A stretch of 15,275 nt of DNA, taken from CAYXRK01 sp964467615 (lineage in GTDB: Bacteria > Hydrogenedentota > Hydrogenedentia > Hydrogenedentales > GCA-2746185). The DNA lies in the NCBI GenBank assembly GCA_964467615.1, contig CAYXRK010000114.1:1-15275 (forward strand), read 5' to 3'. Under the pieces are notes generated by a model. That model saw only the letters and a program-made list of their open reading frames with translations, was not told where the DNA came from and made no database searches. The translations under genes and the position numbers were made by a program. Shown here in pieces: positions 6,228-13,563 of this stretch (positions are counted from its first letter, which is position 1; every line of letters begins with the position of its first letter).

Positions 6228-9089
6228 CTACGATTGGGCGACCCTTGCCGGAGGATGCTGCGCGGCCGCCTGTGCCGCAAGGATAGGATCAACCGCGGTC
6301 GGCGGCATCGGCTTCGCCAATAGATAGCCCTGCGCGTACTCGCAATCCAGTCCGCGCAGGAGCCGAAACTGGTCTTCGGTCTCCACGCCCTCCGCGGTCA
6401 CCGCCAGATCGAGCTTCTTCGCCATCGCGATAATCGCCGACACGATCTCGAGCGCCTCTGCGTCGTTGTCCATGCCGCCGACGAACGAACGGTCGATCTT
6501 GAGCACGTCGAACGGGAACTTATGCAAATAACTCAGGGACGAGTACCCCGTGCCGAAATCGTCAATACAGAACTGGACGTCGAGGGCGCGAAACTCATTG
6601 AGAATGTCTAGCGCCGTCGAGGGGTTATCAATGATTGCCGTCTCGGTGACTTCGAGCTTCATATTCGCGCCGGAAATCCGGGTCGACTGCATGATTCCCT
6701 TGACGCGCGCGACAAAATCCGCCTGCAAAAATTGCTTGCCGGAAATATTCACGTTCATCGTTAGCGGCGGATCGAACGCGTATTCGCTGTTCCACCGGAC
6801 AAGCTGTTGGCACGCCTCACGCAGAATCCACCATCCCATCGGCGTGATGAGACCCGTCTCCTCCGCGATGGGAATAAACTCCACGGGCGAGATCATCGCC
6901 CCATCCGGTCGCGGCCACCGGACGAGTGCCTCGAACCCGACAATCTCCCTTGCCGCAACCGAAAAAATCGGCTGGTAATAGAGCACGAAGTCTTCATTGT
7001 CCACGGCCCGCCGCAATTCACTCTCGAGTTGCAAGCGTCGCAATGCTTCGCCGTGGAGTTGCGTGTCGAACATCGCGTAGCGTGCCTTACCAGACGCCTT
7101 CGCGCGGTACATCGCCACGTCAGAATCGCGCAACACGTCCGCCGCCGTTTCGTAGCCGTGCGAACTCAGCGCAATGCCGATGCTGGCCGTGGTAAACATC
7201 TCATGCTCGCCGATCGAAAACGGCCGCGCCAATTCCTCCTGGATGCGCTCTGCAACGCGGATCGCGTCCTCTTGGTGGGCGATGGGCTCAAGCAGCACCG
7301 CGAACTCGTCGCCCCCCAATCGCGCGAGAAGGTCGTGGTCACGCACGCACTTGCCGATGCGCCCGCTGGCCTGGATGAGTAAGCTGTCGCCGGCGGCGTG
7401 GCCCAAGCTGTCGTTGATTATCTTGAATCGGTCCAAATCCAGGAAAAGCACCGCGTACAACGAATTGGCGTCGCGCTTCGCCCGCGAAACCGCAAATCCG
7501 AGCCGTTCGAGCAACAGTCCCCGGTTCGGCAATCCCGTCAACTTGTCGTGCGATGCGTCGTAAAACAGTTTCTCTTCCGCGCGCTTCCGATCGGTGATGT
7601 CGGTCTGTGACCCCGCGAATCGCGTCGTCACGCCGTCCGCGTCGCGGACGGAAACTCCTCGGCTCAACACCCACACGAAGCTGCCGTCCTTGTGCCTCAG
7701 CCGATACTCCGTCTCGAAATGCGGCGTCTCGCCCGCCAGATGTTTGTCGATGGACAATCGAACGTCAGACACGTCCAACGAGTGGATTCGAGACAACCAT
7801 TCGTCCGCGGAATCCCGGATTTCCTCCTCGCCGTACCCAATCATGGCTTTCCATCGAGGCGAAAAATATACGCGGTCACTCCGAAGGTCCCAATCCCAGA
7901 GTCCGTCATTGGCCCCTCGCGCGGCCAAGGCGTAACGGTCCTCACTCTCTCGCAGCGCGTCGGTGGAGCGTTTTCGCTCGGTGATGTCTTCCTTCACCCA
8001 GACGTAATGGCTGACCTTCCCATCATCTCCGGTGCGCAGCGGCGACACCCGGGCAGACTCCCAATAGATCGTCCCATCCTTGCGCCGGTTTTGAAATTCG
8101 CCGCGCCATTGACCCCCGGCGCGCAACGTTGCCATCAATTTCTTCACTTCGCCCGGCGGCATCATTCCCGTCGTCACCACGCGCGAATCATTGGACAAGG
8201 CTTCTTCTATCGAGTATCCGGTCGAGTCCGTGAAACGTTGGTTCACGTACTCGACAAGACCTTGCGGATTCGTGATGACCGTCGTATGCGGGCTCTGTTC
8301 TACTGCCTGCGACAGCTTCTGGATTTCTTCCGTTCGGAACGCGACTTCGCCCTCAAGCCGAACGCCGCGCTGTTCCAGTTTCGTATCACGTTCCTGGATC
8401 TGCCGAAGCATTTCGTTGAAGGTGTCAATCAGACTGCCCAACTCATCGTTTGTCGACTTCGCGGCGCGCAGCGAATAGTTTCGTTCCTCGGAGATTCGCC
8501 GCGACGTCGCGGCCAGTTCCTCAATCGGCCGCGATATGTACCGTACGATTAACGATGCGAACAACACCGCCGCGACGAGCGAGATTCCGAATACTCCGGC
8601 CACCAGGCTCGCGTAATAGAGTTGCCGTTCCTTCAGGTCTGAAATGCGAGCGTGGAGCACCATCACCCCCGTCGGCGTGTCCTTCGAGAGTATCGGCTCC
8701 TCGACGAAAAGGTCGTCTCCATCGAGTCGGCTGCTTTCGCCGATCGTCTCCCATCGCTCGGGAATCATCTGCCCCTGCGGTGCGACGTACGACGCGAATA
8801 GCGCGCCGTCGGCGTCGTAGATCGCCGCGCTCAGTACGTCCGGGTTTTGTCCGAGGCGGCTTAAGATTTCGTCGGCCCGCGCGTTGTCTTCGAACTCGAT
8901 GGATGCTGAAAATTCGGGCGCCAAGGTGTTCACTACGTCCGAATACTTCCGCCCGATGTCCGATCCCAGGGTCCGCACTTCATAGATGTAGAACGTCGCG
9001 GTCGATACAAGAAGCGCAATCATGCTGGTCAGGACACACGCCAGCGCCAGCTTGTTCTTGATCGAATAGTCTTTGAAGCGCTGAAGCAT
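6228..9089 (-). CDS. Membrane sensor diguanylate cyclase/phosphodiesterase (CHASE-HAMP-PAS-PAS-GGDEF-EAL)
   Basis: A 953-residue inner-membrane c-di-GMP enzyme. A first membrane segment (about 13-36) is followed by a periplasmic sensor (about 37-157) resembling the CHASE8 domain of YfiN. A second membrane segment (about 159-184), HAMP (about 184-236) and a coiled stretch come next. Two PAS/PAC units follow (about 258-375 and 385-502), then GGDEF (about 510-675) and EAL (about 690-945). The GGDEF motif is intact at 592-596, with an RxxD inhibitory site R583-D586 five residues ahead, so both synthesis and product inhibition are possible. The EAL domain keeps E720 (EAL), the NVNISGKQ and LEVTET motifs, D843-D844 (DDFGTG), KIDRSF and E900 (TAEGVET), so hydrolysis is also possible. 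Its ATG shares one base with the yfiR stop (TGATG), indicating translational coupling. It likely acts as the YfiN partner of the upstream YfiR-like protein. Confidence 0.95.
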   Translation of the reverse strand: MLQRFKDYSIKNKLALACVLTSMIALLVSTATFYIYEVRTLGSDIGRKYSDVVNTLAPEFSASIEFEDNARADEILSRLGQNPDVLSAAIYDADGALFASYVAPQGQMIPERWETIGESSRLDGDDLFVEEPILSKDTPTGVMVLHARISDLKERQLYYASLVAGVFGISLVAAVLFASLIVRYISRPIEELAATSRRISEERNYSLRAAKSTNDELGSLIDTFNEMLRQIQERDTKLEQRGVRLEGEVAFRTEEIQKLSQAVEQSPHTTVITNPQGLVEYVNQRFTDSTGYSIEEALSNDSRVVTTGMMPPGEVKKLMATLRAGGQWRGEFQNRRKDGTIYWESARVSPLRTGDDGKVSHYVWVKEDITERKRSTDALRESEDRYALAARGANDGLWDWDLRSDRVYFSPRWKAMIGYGEEEIRDSADEWLSRIHSLDVSDVRLSIDKHLAGETPHFETEYRLRHKDGSFVWVLSRGVSVRDADGVTTRFAGSQTDITDRKRAEEKLFYDASHDKLTGLPNRGLLLERLGFAVSRAKRDANSLYAVLFLDLDRFKIINDSLGHAAGDSLLIQASGRIGKCVRDHDLLARLGGDEFAVLLEPIAHQEDAIRVAERIQEELARPFSIGEHEMFTTASIGIALSSHGYETAADVLRDSDVAMYRAKASGKARYAMFDTQLHGEALRRLQLESELRRAVDNEDFVLYYQPIFSVAAREIVGFEALVRWPRPDGAMISPVEFIPIAEETGLITPMGWWILREACQQLVRWNSEYAFDPPLTMNVNISGKQFLQADFVARVKGIMQSTRISGANMKLEVTETAIIDNPSTALDILNEFRALDVQFCIDDFGTGYSSLSYLHKFPFDVLKIDRSFVGGMDNDAEALEIVSAIIAMAKKLDLAVTAEGVETEDQFRLLRGLDCEYAQGYLLAKPMPPTAVDPILAAQAAAQHPPARVAQS

Positions 9090-9643
9090 CAGGCGTTCTT
9101 GTCCCGCACGACTGTAGCAAGTTCGAGCAACTTTGAGCTAATCTTCAGTTCGGCGCGTTCGGCCGCGCTTACGTTTATTTCCATGCTCATCTTGCGCGAT
9201 TTCTCGTATAGACGAATTACTCCACCCGAGGAAGTAAATTCGTCGCTATCGCCTATCGTCAACACGCTCGCCTCGCCCAATCGCCCGAGTGCCGCAGTCA
9301 CCGTACCCGCCAATTCACGGCCAAAATACGCGATCTGACACGTTCCGAGTTCCCGCCCGTCTTCCGAATAAATGACCTCGAACTTGCGGCCGTGGTCTGC
9401 CTCAGCCGCGGCCAGTTCGCTGAGCGCGTCGTACACCTTTCGGTTCCCGGCGATTCCGATTCGAAGCGGCGAATCCGGGGTCTCGAAGGCGCCTTCGGGC
9501 CATTCCACGAACCTCACAAATTTGAGCACGAACGCCGCCTTCACTTCATCGATGTCACGCGACTCCGATTGCGCAAACGCGGGTGTCCACTGCGTCGTTA
9601 TCAGTAGAGCGCTCAAATATACTCTATGGATTCGTCCGGCCAT
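9089..9643 (-). CDS. YfiR family (DUF4154) periplasmic protein
   Basis: A 184-residue exported protein with a signal peptide (about 1-24, ending AFA) and the full YfiR-type domain. Motifs are KAAFVLKFVRFVEWPEGAF near the mature N-terminus, CQIAYFGRE, VLTIGDSDEFTSSGGVIRL, and the conserved tail KMSMEINVSAAERAELKIS. In Pseudomonas, YfiR binds the periplasmic domain of the diguanylate cyclase YfiN and keeps it inactive. Here the next gene encodes a YfiN-like sensor enzyme and overlaps by one base, so the same role is likely. Only one cysteine (C102) is present, so the disulfides that stabilise Pseudomonas YfiR and give it redox control are absent. The gene starts 4 nt after the TonB receptor stop and has no clear Shine-Dalgarno of its own, consistent with coupled translation. 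Confidence 0.93.
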   Translation of the reverse strand: MAGRIHRVYLSALLITTQWTPAFAQSESRDIDEVKAAFVLKFVRFVEWPEGAFETPDSPLRIGIAGNRKVYDALSELAAAEADHGRKFEVIYSEDGRELGTCQIAYFGRELAGTVTAALGRLGEASVLTIGDSDEFTSSGGVIRLYEKSRKMSMEINVSAAERAELKISSKLLELATVVRDKNA

Positions 9644-9647
9644 CGTG

Positions 9648-11657
9648 CTAAAACCGCCACGTCACTTTGCCGAAGACCCCTCGTTCCACTTGCGTCGGAA
9701 GCGAGGTCACAAATGTCGACTGAAACTCGGTATGTCCTGGCTGAAGCAAGTTCTGTCCAACGATGGAAAGTTCCAAGTTCTCGTTCGGCTGCCACCCCAG
9801 GCGAAGGTCCATCGTCAAATAATCTTCCACGTCCAACGAGGGCAATTCGTCCACATAGCGCAACGTCGCGTCCAGTTGAACGTTTCGCGGCAAATCAAAA
9901 CTGTTGCGCCAGTAATACTGCTGCTCAGGCGTGTCGCTCTCGGAAGCCGGAGTTATGATGTCCAGCGAACGCGTATGAAAATCCAGATTGATCTCCAAGA
10001 AGGAATACCACGCCCGCATTTGCCACCACGACTTGGGCTGCCAGTCCACGCCGACTTCGAAGCCAAAGGTCAATGCATCCAAATTGTTTCGCGCCGTCGC
10101 GGGGACTTCGATGTGGGCCGGCCGCGGAAAGCCCACAAATCGCGGGAACGTCACCTCGATGGTCCGCAGTTCCGAATAATCGTTGACGAAAGCCGCGACG
10201 TCGAACGCCAAATTGTCTCGAAGCGTTTGCCGATAGCCAAGTTCGTACGCTAAGAGTTTTTCAGAATCGAAGTCCTCGTTCCCCTCGAGTACCAACGCGA
10301 TGCGCCCAGGAAACACTTGATCGAGCAAATGTATATCGGCTTCCGAACGCGAGGGCGTCCGCACCGCGCGCGAAACTGCGCCCCACACAGTCTTCTTTTC
10401 GTCTGGGGTCCACGTCAACCGCGCGTTCGGTTGCACTTCCATGCCCGAATAGTCGTTGTATTCCAGCTTCGTCCCCAGCGTCAGCACCAATTTTTCGGGG
10501 ACCAGCTTGATCTCATCCTGAACGAACGCGCTGAACGTCCGGCTACGCCGTTCATCCGGCGTGTATTGAATAAAGTGTGACTCACTCAGGGCGTCGCCCG
10601 TGTATCTAAATCCCGCGCCCCAGATGAATTCGTTCCGTTCGCCCGCCTGAAAACGGTGTTGGAAATCCGCGTCCAACGTCCGTCGAAATTCGTCGATCAC
10701 TCGAAGCTCACGCGTCTCGTCGTAGTCGAAATAGACCTGGAGTTGCAGGTCCGATCCCTCGGACAGTGTTCGCGTCCAGCGCCCCAGCACGTTCGCACCG
10801 TCGCGGCGCGCCTTCGAGTATTCGTCGCGGCGAAACGGGAACGTCAGATACGGCGTCTCAAGCGAGCTCCCTGCCCCATTGCGGTAGATGTCGCCCTGAA
10901 GAGTTAAAACATCGCGCTCGGACAATTTCCAATCAAGCCGGACGCCCCCCTGTCCCATGTTCCAGTCGTCCTCACCATCACCGCCGCCTTGCATTGCTCC
11001 TGAATCGCGGTCGAAGTATTTGAGATAAAGCCGATAGTGGAGGTCCTCGTTGATCGTGCCGCCGTAACGTAGCCCGCCGAATCCGCGCTCCTCCGTCCCT
11101 CCGCCTAACTCGACTACCCCGCCCTGCGTATCCTCGGCATTCTTTGTAACTATATTGATAACGCCGTTGACCGCGTTCGCCCCCCACAACGAGCCGCCGG
11201 GGCCTCGAATTACTTCAATGCGATCAACGTCCTCGATAAATACGTCCTTCGCCTCCCAAGCAACACCTGCATAGTTCGGCGTGTAAACACTCCGGCCATC
11301 GATCAAGACAAGAAGCTTGTTTCCGTAACGGCCCGAAAACCCTCGCGATGTCACCGACCACTTGTTCGCGTCCAGTCTGGCGACGTTGACACCGGGCACC
11401 ATCCGGAGAAGTTCCGGAACGCTCGTAGCTCCGGATCGTCGGATGTCATCTTGCGTGATGACGGTGATGGCCGCAGGCGCAGCCGTGCGCTTTTCGCTCT
11501 TCTTCGAGACGGAAGTGACTTCGATGTTTAACAGTTCCTCGATAGACAAGTCTGTTAGATCGTCGGCGCCCCAACACGTCGCGCAACATGCGGCCACGCT
11601 CGCGATGACATTTCGCCCCCCGGCGCCGATACCTCTCAGTCGATGCAACAACTCCAT
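9648..11657 (-). CDS. TonB-dependent outer-membrane receptor
   Basis: A 669-residue receptor with a plug and a 22-stranded barrel. After the export signal comes DLTDLSIEELLNIEVTSVSK, a leader common to receptors encoded beside YfiR/GGDEF genes. The plug spans about 55-172 (VITQDDIRRSGATSVPELLR, then VLIDGRSVYTP, IEVIRGPGGSLWGANAVNG and INIVTK). The barrel fills the rest, and the protein ends in WRF, with the terminal aromatic used for outer-membrane assembly. The start at 11655-11657 has GGGGGAG (11664-11670 on -) 6 nt upstream. The signal region is unusual, with CCATC at residues 24-28; VAAC could be a lipobox, but lipoprotein TonB receptors are rare, so I think a normal cleavage is likelier. 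The ligand is unknown. First gene of the operon with yfiR and the GGDEF/EAL gene, suggesting that receptor occupancy or envelope state tunes c-di-GMP. Confidence 0.95.
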   Translation of the reverse strand: MELLHRLRGIGAGGRNVIASVAACCATCWGADDLTDLSIEELLNIEVTSVSKKSEKRTAAPAAITVITQDDIRRSGATSVPELLRMVPGVNVARLDANKWSVTSRGFSGRYGNKLLVLIDGRSVYTPNYAGVAWEAKDVFIEDVDRIEVIRGPGGSLWGANAVNGVINIVTKNAEDTQGGVVELGGGTEERGFGGLRYGGTINEDLHYRLYLKYFDRDSGAMQGGGDGEDDWNMGQGGVRLDWKLSERDVLTLQGDIYRNGAGSSLETPYLTFPFRRDEYSKARRDGANVLGRWTRTLSEGSDLQLQVYFDYDETRELRVIDEFRRTLDADFQHRFQAGERNEFIWGAGFRYTGDALSESHFIQYTPDERRSRTFSAFVQDEIKLVPEKLVLTLGTKLEYNDYSGMEVQPNARLTWTPDEKKTVWGAVSRAVRTPSRSEADIHLLDQVFPGRIALVLEGNEDFDSEKLLAYELGYRQTLRDNLAFDVAAFVNDYSELRTIEVTFPRFVGFPRPAHIEVPATARNNLDALTFGFEVGVDWQPKSWWQMRAWYSFLEINLDFHTRSLDIITPASESDTPEQQYYWRNSFDLPRNVQLDATLRYVDELPSLDVEDYLTMDLRLGWQPNENLELSIVGQNLLQPGHTEFQSTFVTSLPTQVERGVFGKVTWRF

Positions 11658-11833
11658 CGATTACTCCCCCCATCAGAACTTCGCACCCGCAATCTCCCAC
11701 GGAAAAACCAGCGCTAATCTACCATAAGAAAGCATCTGCGATAAACCGTTGATTCGCACAAACCGCCGATTTTTTGCGGGATACGAATACGGAGAAAGTC
11801 TAGATGCGTAACGGCGAATCATCCCTAGTGTTT
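11658..11833. other. Intergenic, upstream of the TonB receptor
   Basis: Non-coding on both strands as far as I can see. It holds the receptor Shine-Dalgarno (11664-11670) and an AT-richer stretch around 11710-11780 that probably carries the receptor promoter, but no clear -10/-35 pair. I looked for a cobalamin riboswitch B12 box and found none. Confidence 0.5.
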
Positions 11834-11876
11834 CGTCAAGGTGACGACAATACGTACAGCCATTGTCGGATTGACG
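11834..11876 (+). promoter_or_regulatory. Nested palindrome, candidate upstream activator site
   Basis: Two inverted repeats share one centre near 11855-11857: outer CGTCAA (11834-11839) with TTGACG (11871-11876), and inner CGACAAT (11845-11851) with ATTGTCG (11862-11868). The left part also contains the small dyad CGTCA-AGG-TGACG (11834-11846). It lies about 80-120 bp before the start site predicted from the sigma-54 promoter, where enhancer-binding proteins of the NtrC family usually bind. The dyads are seen; the role is inferred. Confidence 0.5.
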
Positions 11877-11929
11877 GACCAGTACCGATAAATTTCTCAG
11901 GCTTGATCACTACTCGCACAAGCGCGACG

Positions 11930-11945
11930 TTGGCACGGCGGTTGC
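11930..11945 (+). promoter_or_regulatory. Sigma-54 (RpoN) -24/-12 promoter
   Basis: TTGGCACGGCGGTTGC matches the sigma-54 consensus (TTGGCACG, four bases, TTGC) at every conserved position. GG (11932-11933) and GC (11944-11945) stand at the required 10-bp gap. The start site would be near 11957, giving a leader of about 22 nt with AGGAGGT and then the ATG of the small zinc-ribbon gene at 11979. Confidence 0.75.
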
Positions 11946-11963
11946 CCTACCCACATCGTCAAC

Positions 11964-11970
11964 AGGAGGT
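11964..11970 (+). promoter_or_regulatory. Perfect Shine-Dalgarno of the small zinc-ribbon gene
   Basis: AGGAGGT with 8 nt to the ATG at 11979-11981. It is among the strongest ribosome-binding sites in the window and is a main argument that the 54-codon frame is a real gene. Confidence 0.8.
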
Positions 11971-11978
11971 AATTCGCC

Positions 11979-12143
11979 ATGACGTTCGTGAAATGTTCTT
12001 CTTGCCACCGGCTGGCCCCGCGCCATGCATTGTCGTGTTCAAGATGTGGCGCAGAGTTGCGCGGGACGGGCCAACTCGTGCTTGCCTCGTTCACGGCTTG
12101 GGCCGTCATAGCTGTAATTTGCGCGGCATGGTGGTTCGTTTAA
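11979..12143 (+). CDS. Small zinc-ribbon membrane protein, 54 residues
   Basis: No named family recognised. The frame encodes MTFVKCSSCHRLAPRHALSC and continues SRCGAEL, so two CxxC knuckles (C6-C9 and C20-C23) ten residues apart form a zinc-ribbon-like motif. Residues about 32-54 (QLVLASFTAW onward, ending AAWWFV) form one hydrophobic membrane segment that runs to the C-terminus. The product is therefore probably a tail-anchored protein with a cytoplasmic metal-binding head of about 30 residues. The evidence for a gene is the AGGAGGT at 8 nt, the sigma-54 promoter 34 nt before the ATG, and the protein pattern. It lies 72 nt before the MaoC-type gene on the same strand and may lead that operon. 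A role as a regulator or membrane adaptor is possible, but nothing in the sequence fixes it. Confidence 0.75.
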   Translation: MTFVKCSSCHRLAPRHALSCSRCGAELRGTGQLVLASFTAWAVIAVICAAWWFV

Positions 12144-12215
12144 CTCCCGGACAACAGCGCGCTCGATTCGCTATACTTCCTTGGAGGCGCACGAACGCGC
12201 GCAGGAGAACTATTC

Positions 12216-12674
12216 ATGCCCCCCAGGGAAATTGCTTTTGACAATGTCGAGTCACTCACCGGACAGGAATTGGGTGTCTCCGATTGGCATGCCGTCACGC
12301 AGGCCGACATCAACAAGTTTGCCGACGTGACACACGACCACCAATGGATTCACATCGACCCCGACCGCGCGAAGAAGGAATCGCCGTACGGGACGACGAT
12401 CTCGCACGGTTACTTCACGTTGTCGCTCCTGCCACACCTCACGTCTCAGGTCTGGAAAGCCACCGGCGTCAAGATGGGCGTGAATTACGGCCTGAACAAA
12501 CTGCGCTTTCCCGCGCCCGTGCCCGCCGGTTCACGCGTCCGCGCACGCGTGAAACTCGACAAGGTCTCGGTCGTGCAAGGCGGCAAACAGTTGGAGACGA
12601 CGGTCACGATAGAGGTCGAGGGCAACGACAAGCCCGCCGCGGTCGCGGAATCCGTCAGCAGAATTTACAACTGA
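12216..12674 (+). CDS. MaoC-type (R)-specific enoyl-CoA hydratase family protein
   Basis: A 152-residue single hot-dog-fold protein. It likely adds water to trans-2-enoyl-CoA to give (R)-3-hydroxyacyl-CoA in the cytoplasm. The hydratase-2 motif is present: FADVTHDHQWIHIDPDRA with D41 and H46 at the spacing of the catalytic Asp/His pair, followed by SPYGTTISHGYFTLSLLP. The rest, NYGLNKLRFPAPVPAGSRVR and then VKLDKVSVVQGG, fits the NodN/MaoC subgroup. The ATG at 12216 is preceded by AGGAG (12203-12207) with 8 nt spacing. A TATACT at 12172-12177 might be a local -10 box, without a good -35. The gene is 10 nt upstream of rsmA and probably cotranscribed with it. The acyl substrate is unknown. Confidence 0.93.
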   Translation: MPPREIAFDNVESLTGQELGVSDWHAVTQADINKFADVTHDHQWIHIDPDRAKKESPYGTTISHGYFTLSLLPHLTSQVWKATGVKMGVNYGLNKLRFPAPVPAGSRVRARVKLDKVSVVQGGKQLETTVTIEVEGNDKPAAVAESVSRIYN

Positions 12675-12684
12675 CGCCCGAACC

Positions 12685-13563
12685 ATGGCCGGGTCCACGT
12701 TACCGCTCGCCGAAGTCACCCGGCGGCACAACATCACCTTTCGCAAAGGCCTCGGCCAAAACCTCCTGCTCGACGAGAACATAAACCGCATCATGGTCGA
12801 GGCGGCGGCGCTCACGCCCGAAGACGCCGTCGTCGAAGTGGGTGCGGGCCTGGGTGCGTTGACCGCGCGGCTGGCCGAGCGCGCGGGCAAAGTCCTCGCC
12901 GTCGAGATCGATCCTCGGTTTATGCCCGTGCTCGAGGAGCGTTTTGCAGGCGTGGAAAACGTCGTGCTGTTTCGGGGCGACGTGCTGAACCACGACCCGG
13001 ACAAGCTCGTCGAGGAATTCCTCGGCGCGCCCACGCGCCTCAAGATGGTCTCGAACCTCCCCTACTACATCACGACGCCGCTGTTGTTTCATTTCTGGGA
13101 ATCGCCCATTTTTTTCGAGCGCATCGTTGTGATGGTGCAGGAAGAAGTCGGACATCGCATGACGTCGGCGGTCAACACGCATGACTACGGCGTGCTCGCC
13201 CTCGCGGCGCGCTACTACTCGGACGTCGACATCGTCCACCACGTCCCGCGCACCTGCTTCGCCCCGCGCCCCAAGGTCGATAGTTGCATCGTCCGGCTGC
13301 GCAATCGAGCACCGCTGCCCTTTCCCGAAGTCGGCCACGATTTCCTGTTCGCCCTGATCCACGCCGCCTTCGCCAAACGCCGAAAGACCCTGCGAAACAC
13401 ACTCGTGCGGACGCCGCCCCAAGGCGTTTCCGCCGAAGCCGCCGAGGCAGCTTTCGCCGCGACAGGAATCGATCCCTCGCGCAGGCCCCAAACGCTCTCG
13501 CTCGAGGATTTCGCGGCGCTTGCGCGCGCGATGATGCGCCACGGAGGCGCCACGCCACAGTGA
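12685..13563 (+). CDS. rsmA: 16S rRNA (adenine1518-N6/adenine1519-N6)-dimethyltransferase
   Basis: KsgA/RsmA uses S-adenosylmethionine to dimethylate two adjacent adenosines in the helix 45 loop of 16S rRNA during small-subunit maturation. At 292 residues it is slightly longer than the E. coli protein (273). Visible are the N-terminal FRKGLGQNLLLDENI, SAM motif I EVGAGLGALT (51-60), the acidic VEIDPRFMPVLEERF, motif IV NLPYY (124-128) that holds the target adenine, and FAPRPKVDS. FAKRRKTLRNTL closes the core, and the small helical C-terminal domain follows. The start lies 10 nt after the maoC stop and lacks a clear Shine-Dalgarno, so it may depend on coupling. The stop overlaps the GTG start of the next gene. 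Confidence 0.97.
   Translation: MAGSTLPLAEVTRRHNITFRKGLGQNLLLDENINRIMVEAAALTPEDAVVEVGAGLGALTARLAERAGKVLAVEIDPRFMPVLEERFAGVENVVLFRGDVLNHDPDKLVEEFLGAPTRLKMVSNLPYYITTPLLFHFWESPIFFERIVVMVQEEVGHRMTSAVNTHDYGVLALAARYYSDVDIVHHVPRTCFAPRPKVDSCIVRLRNRAPLPFPEVGHDFLFALIHAAFAKRRKTLRNTLVRTPPQGVSAEAAEAAFAATGIDPSRRPQTLSLEDFAALARAMMRHGGATPQ

Noticed and set aside
4887..6323. A 478-codon plus-strand frame over ispG
   Set aside because: It is an alternate-frame shadow of ispG with an arginine-rich, motif-free product; the ispG frame has all cluster ligands.
11658..11800. Possible cobalamin riboswitch ahead of the TonB receptor
   Set aside because: No B12 box or matching helices found in the leader.
11804..12241. 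A 145-codon plus-strand frame with a GGAG nine bases before its ATG
   Set aside because: It crosses the sigma-54 promoter, the small zinc-ribbon gene and the maoC start in another frame, and its protein is arginine/proline-rich with no motif. The shorter overlapping frame has a far better start signal and a coherent protein.
13284..13559. An upstream ATG extension of the histidine kinase into rsmA
   Set aside because: The extra 92 residues are an alternate-frame reading of rsmA, arginine-rich and without a domain; the GTG overlapping the rsmA stop is a normal coupled start.
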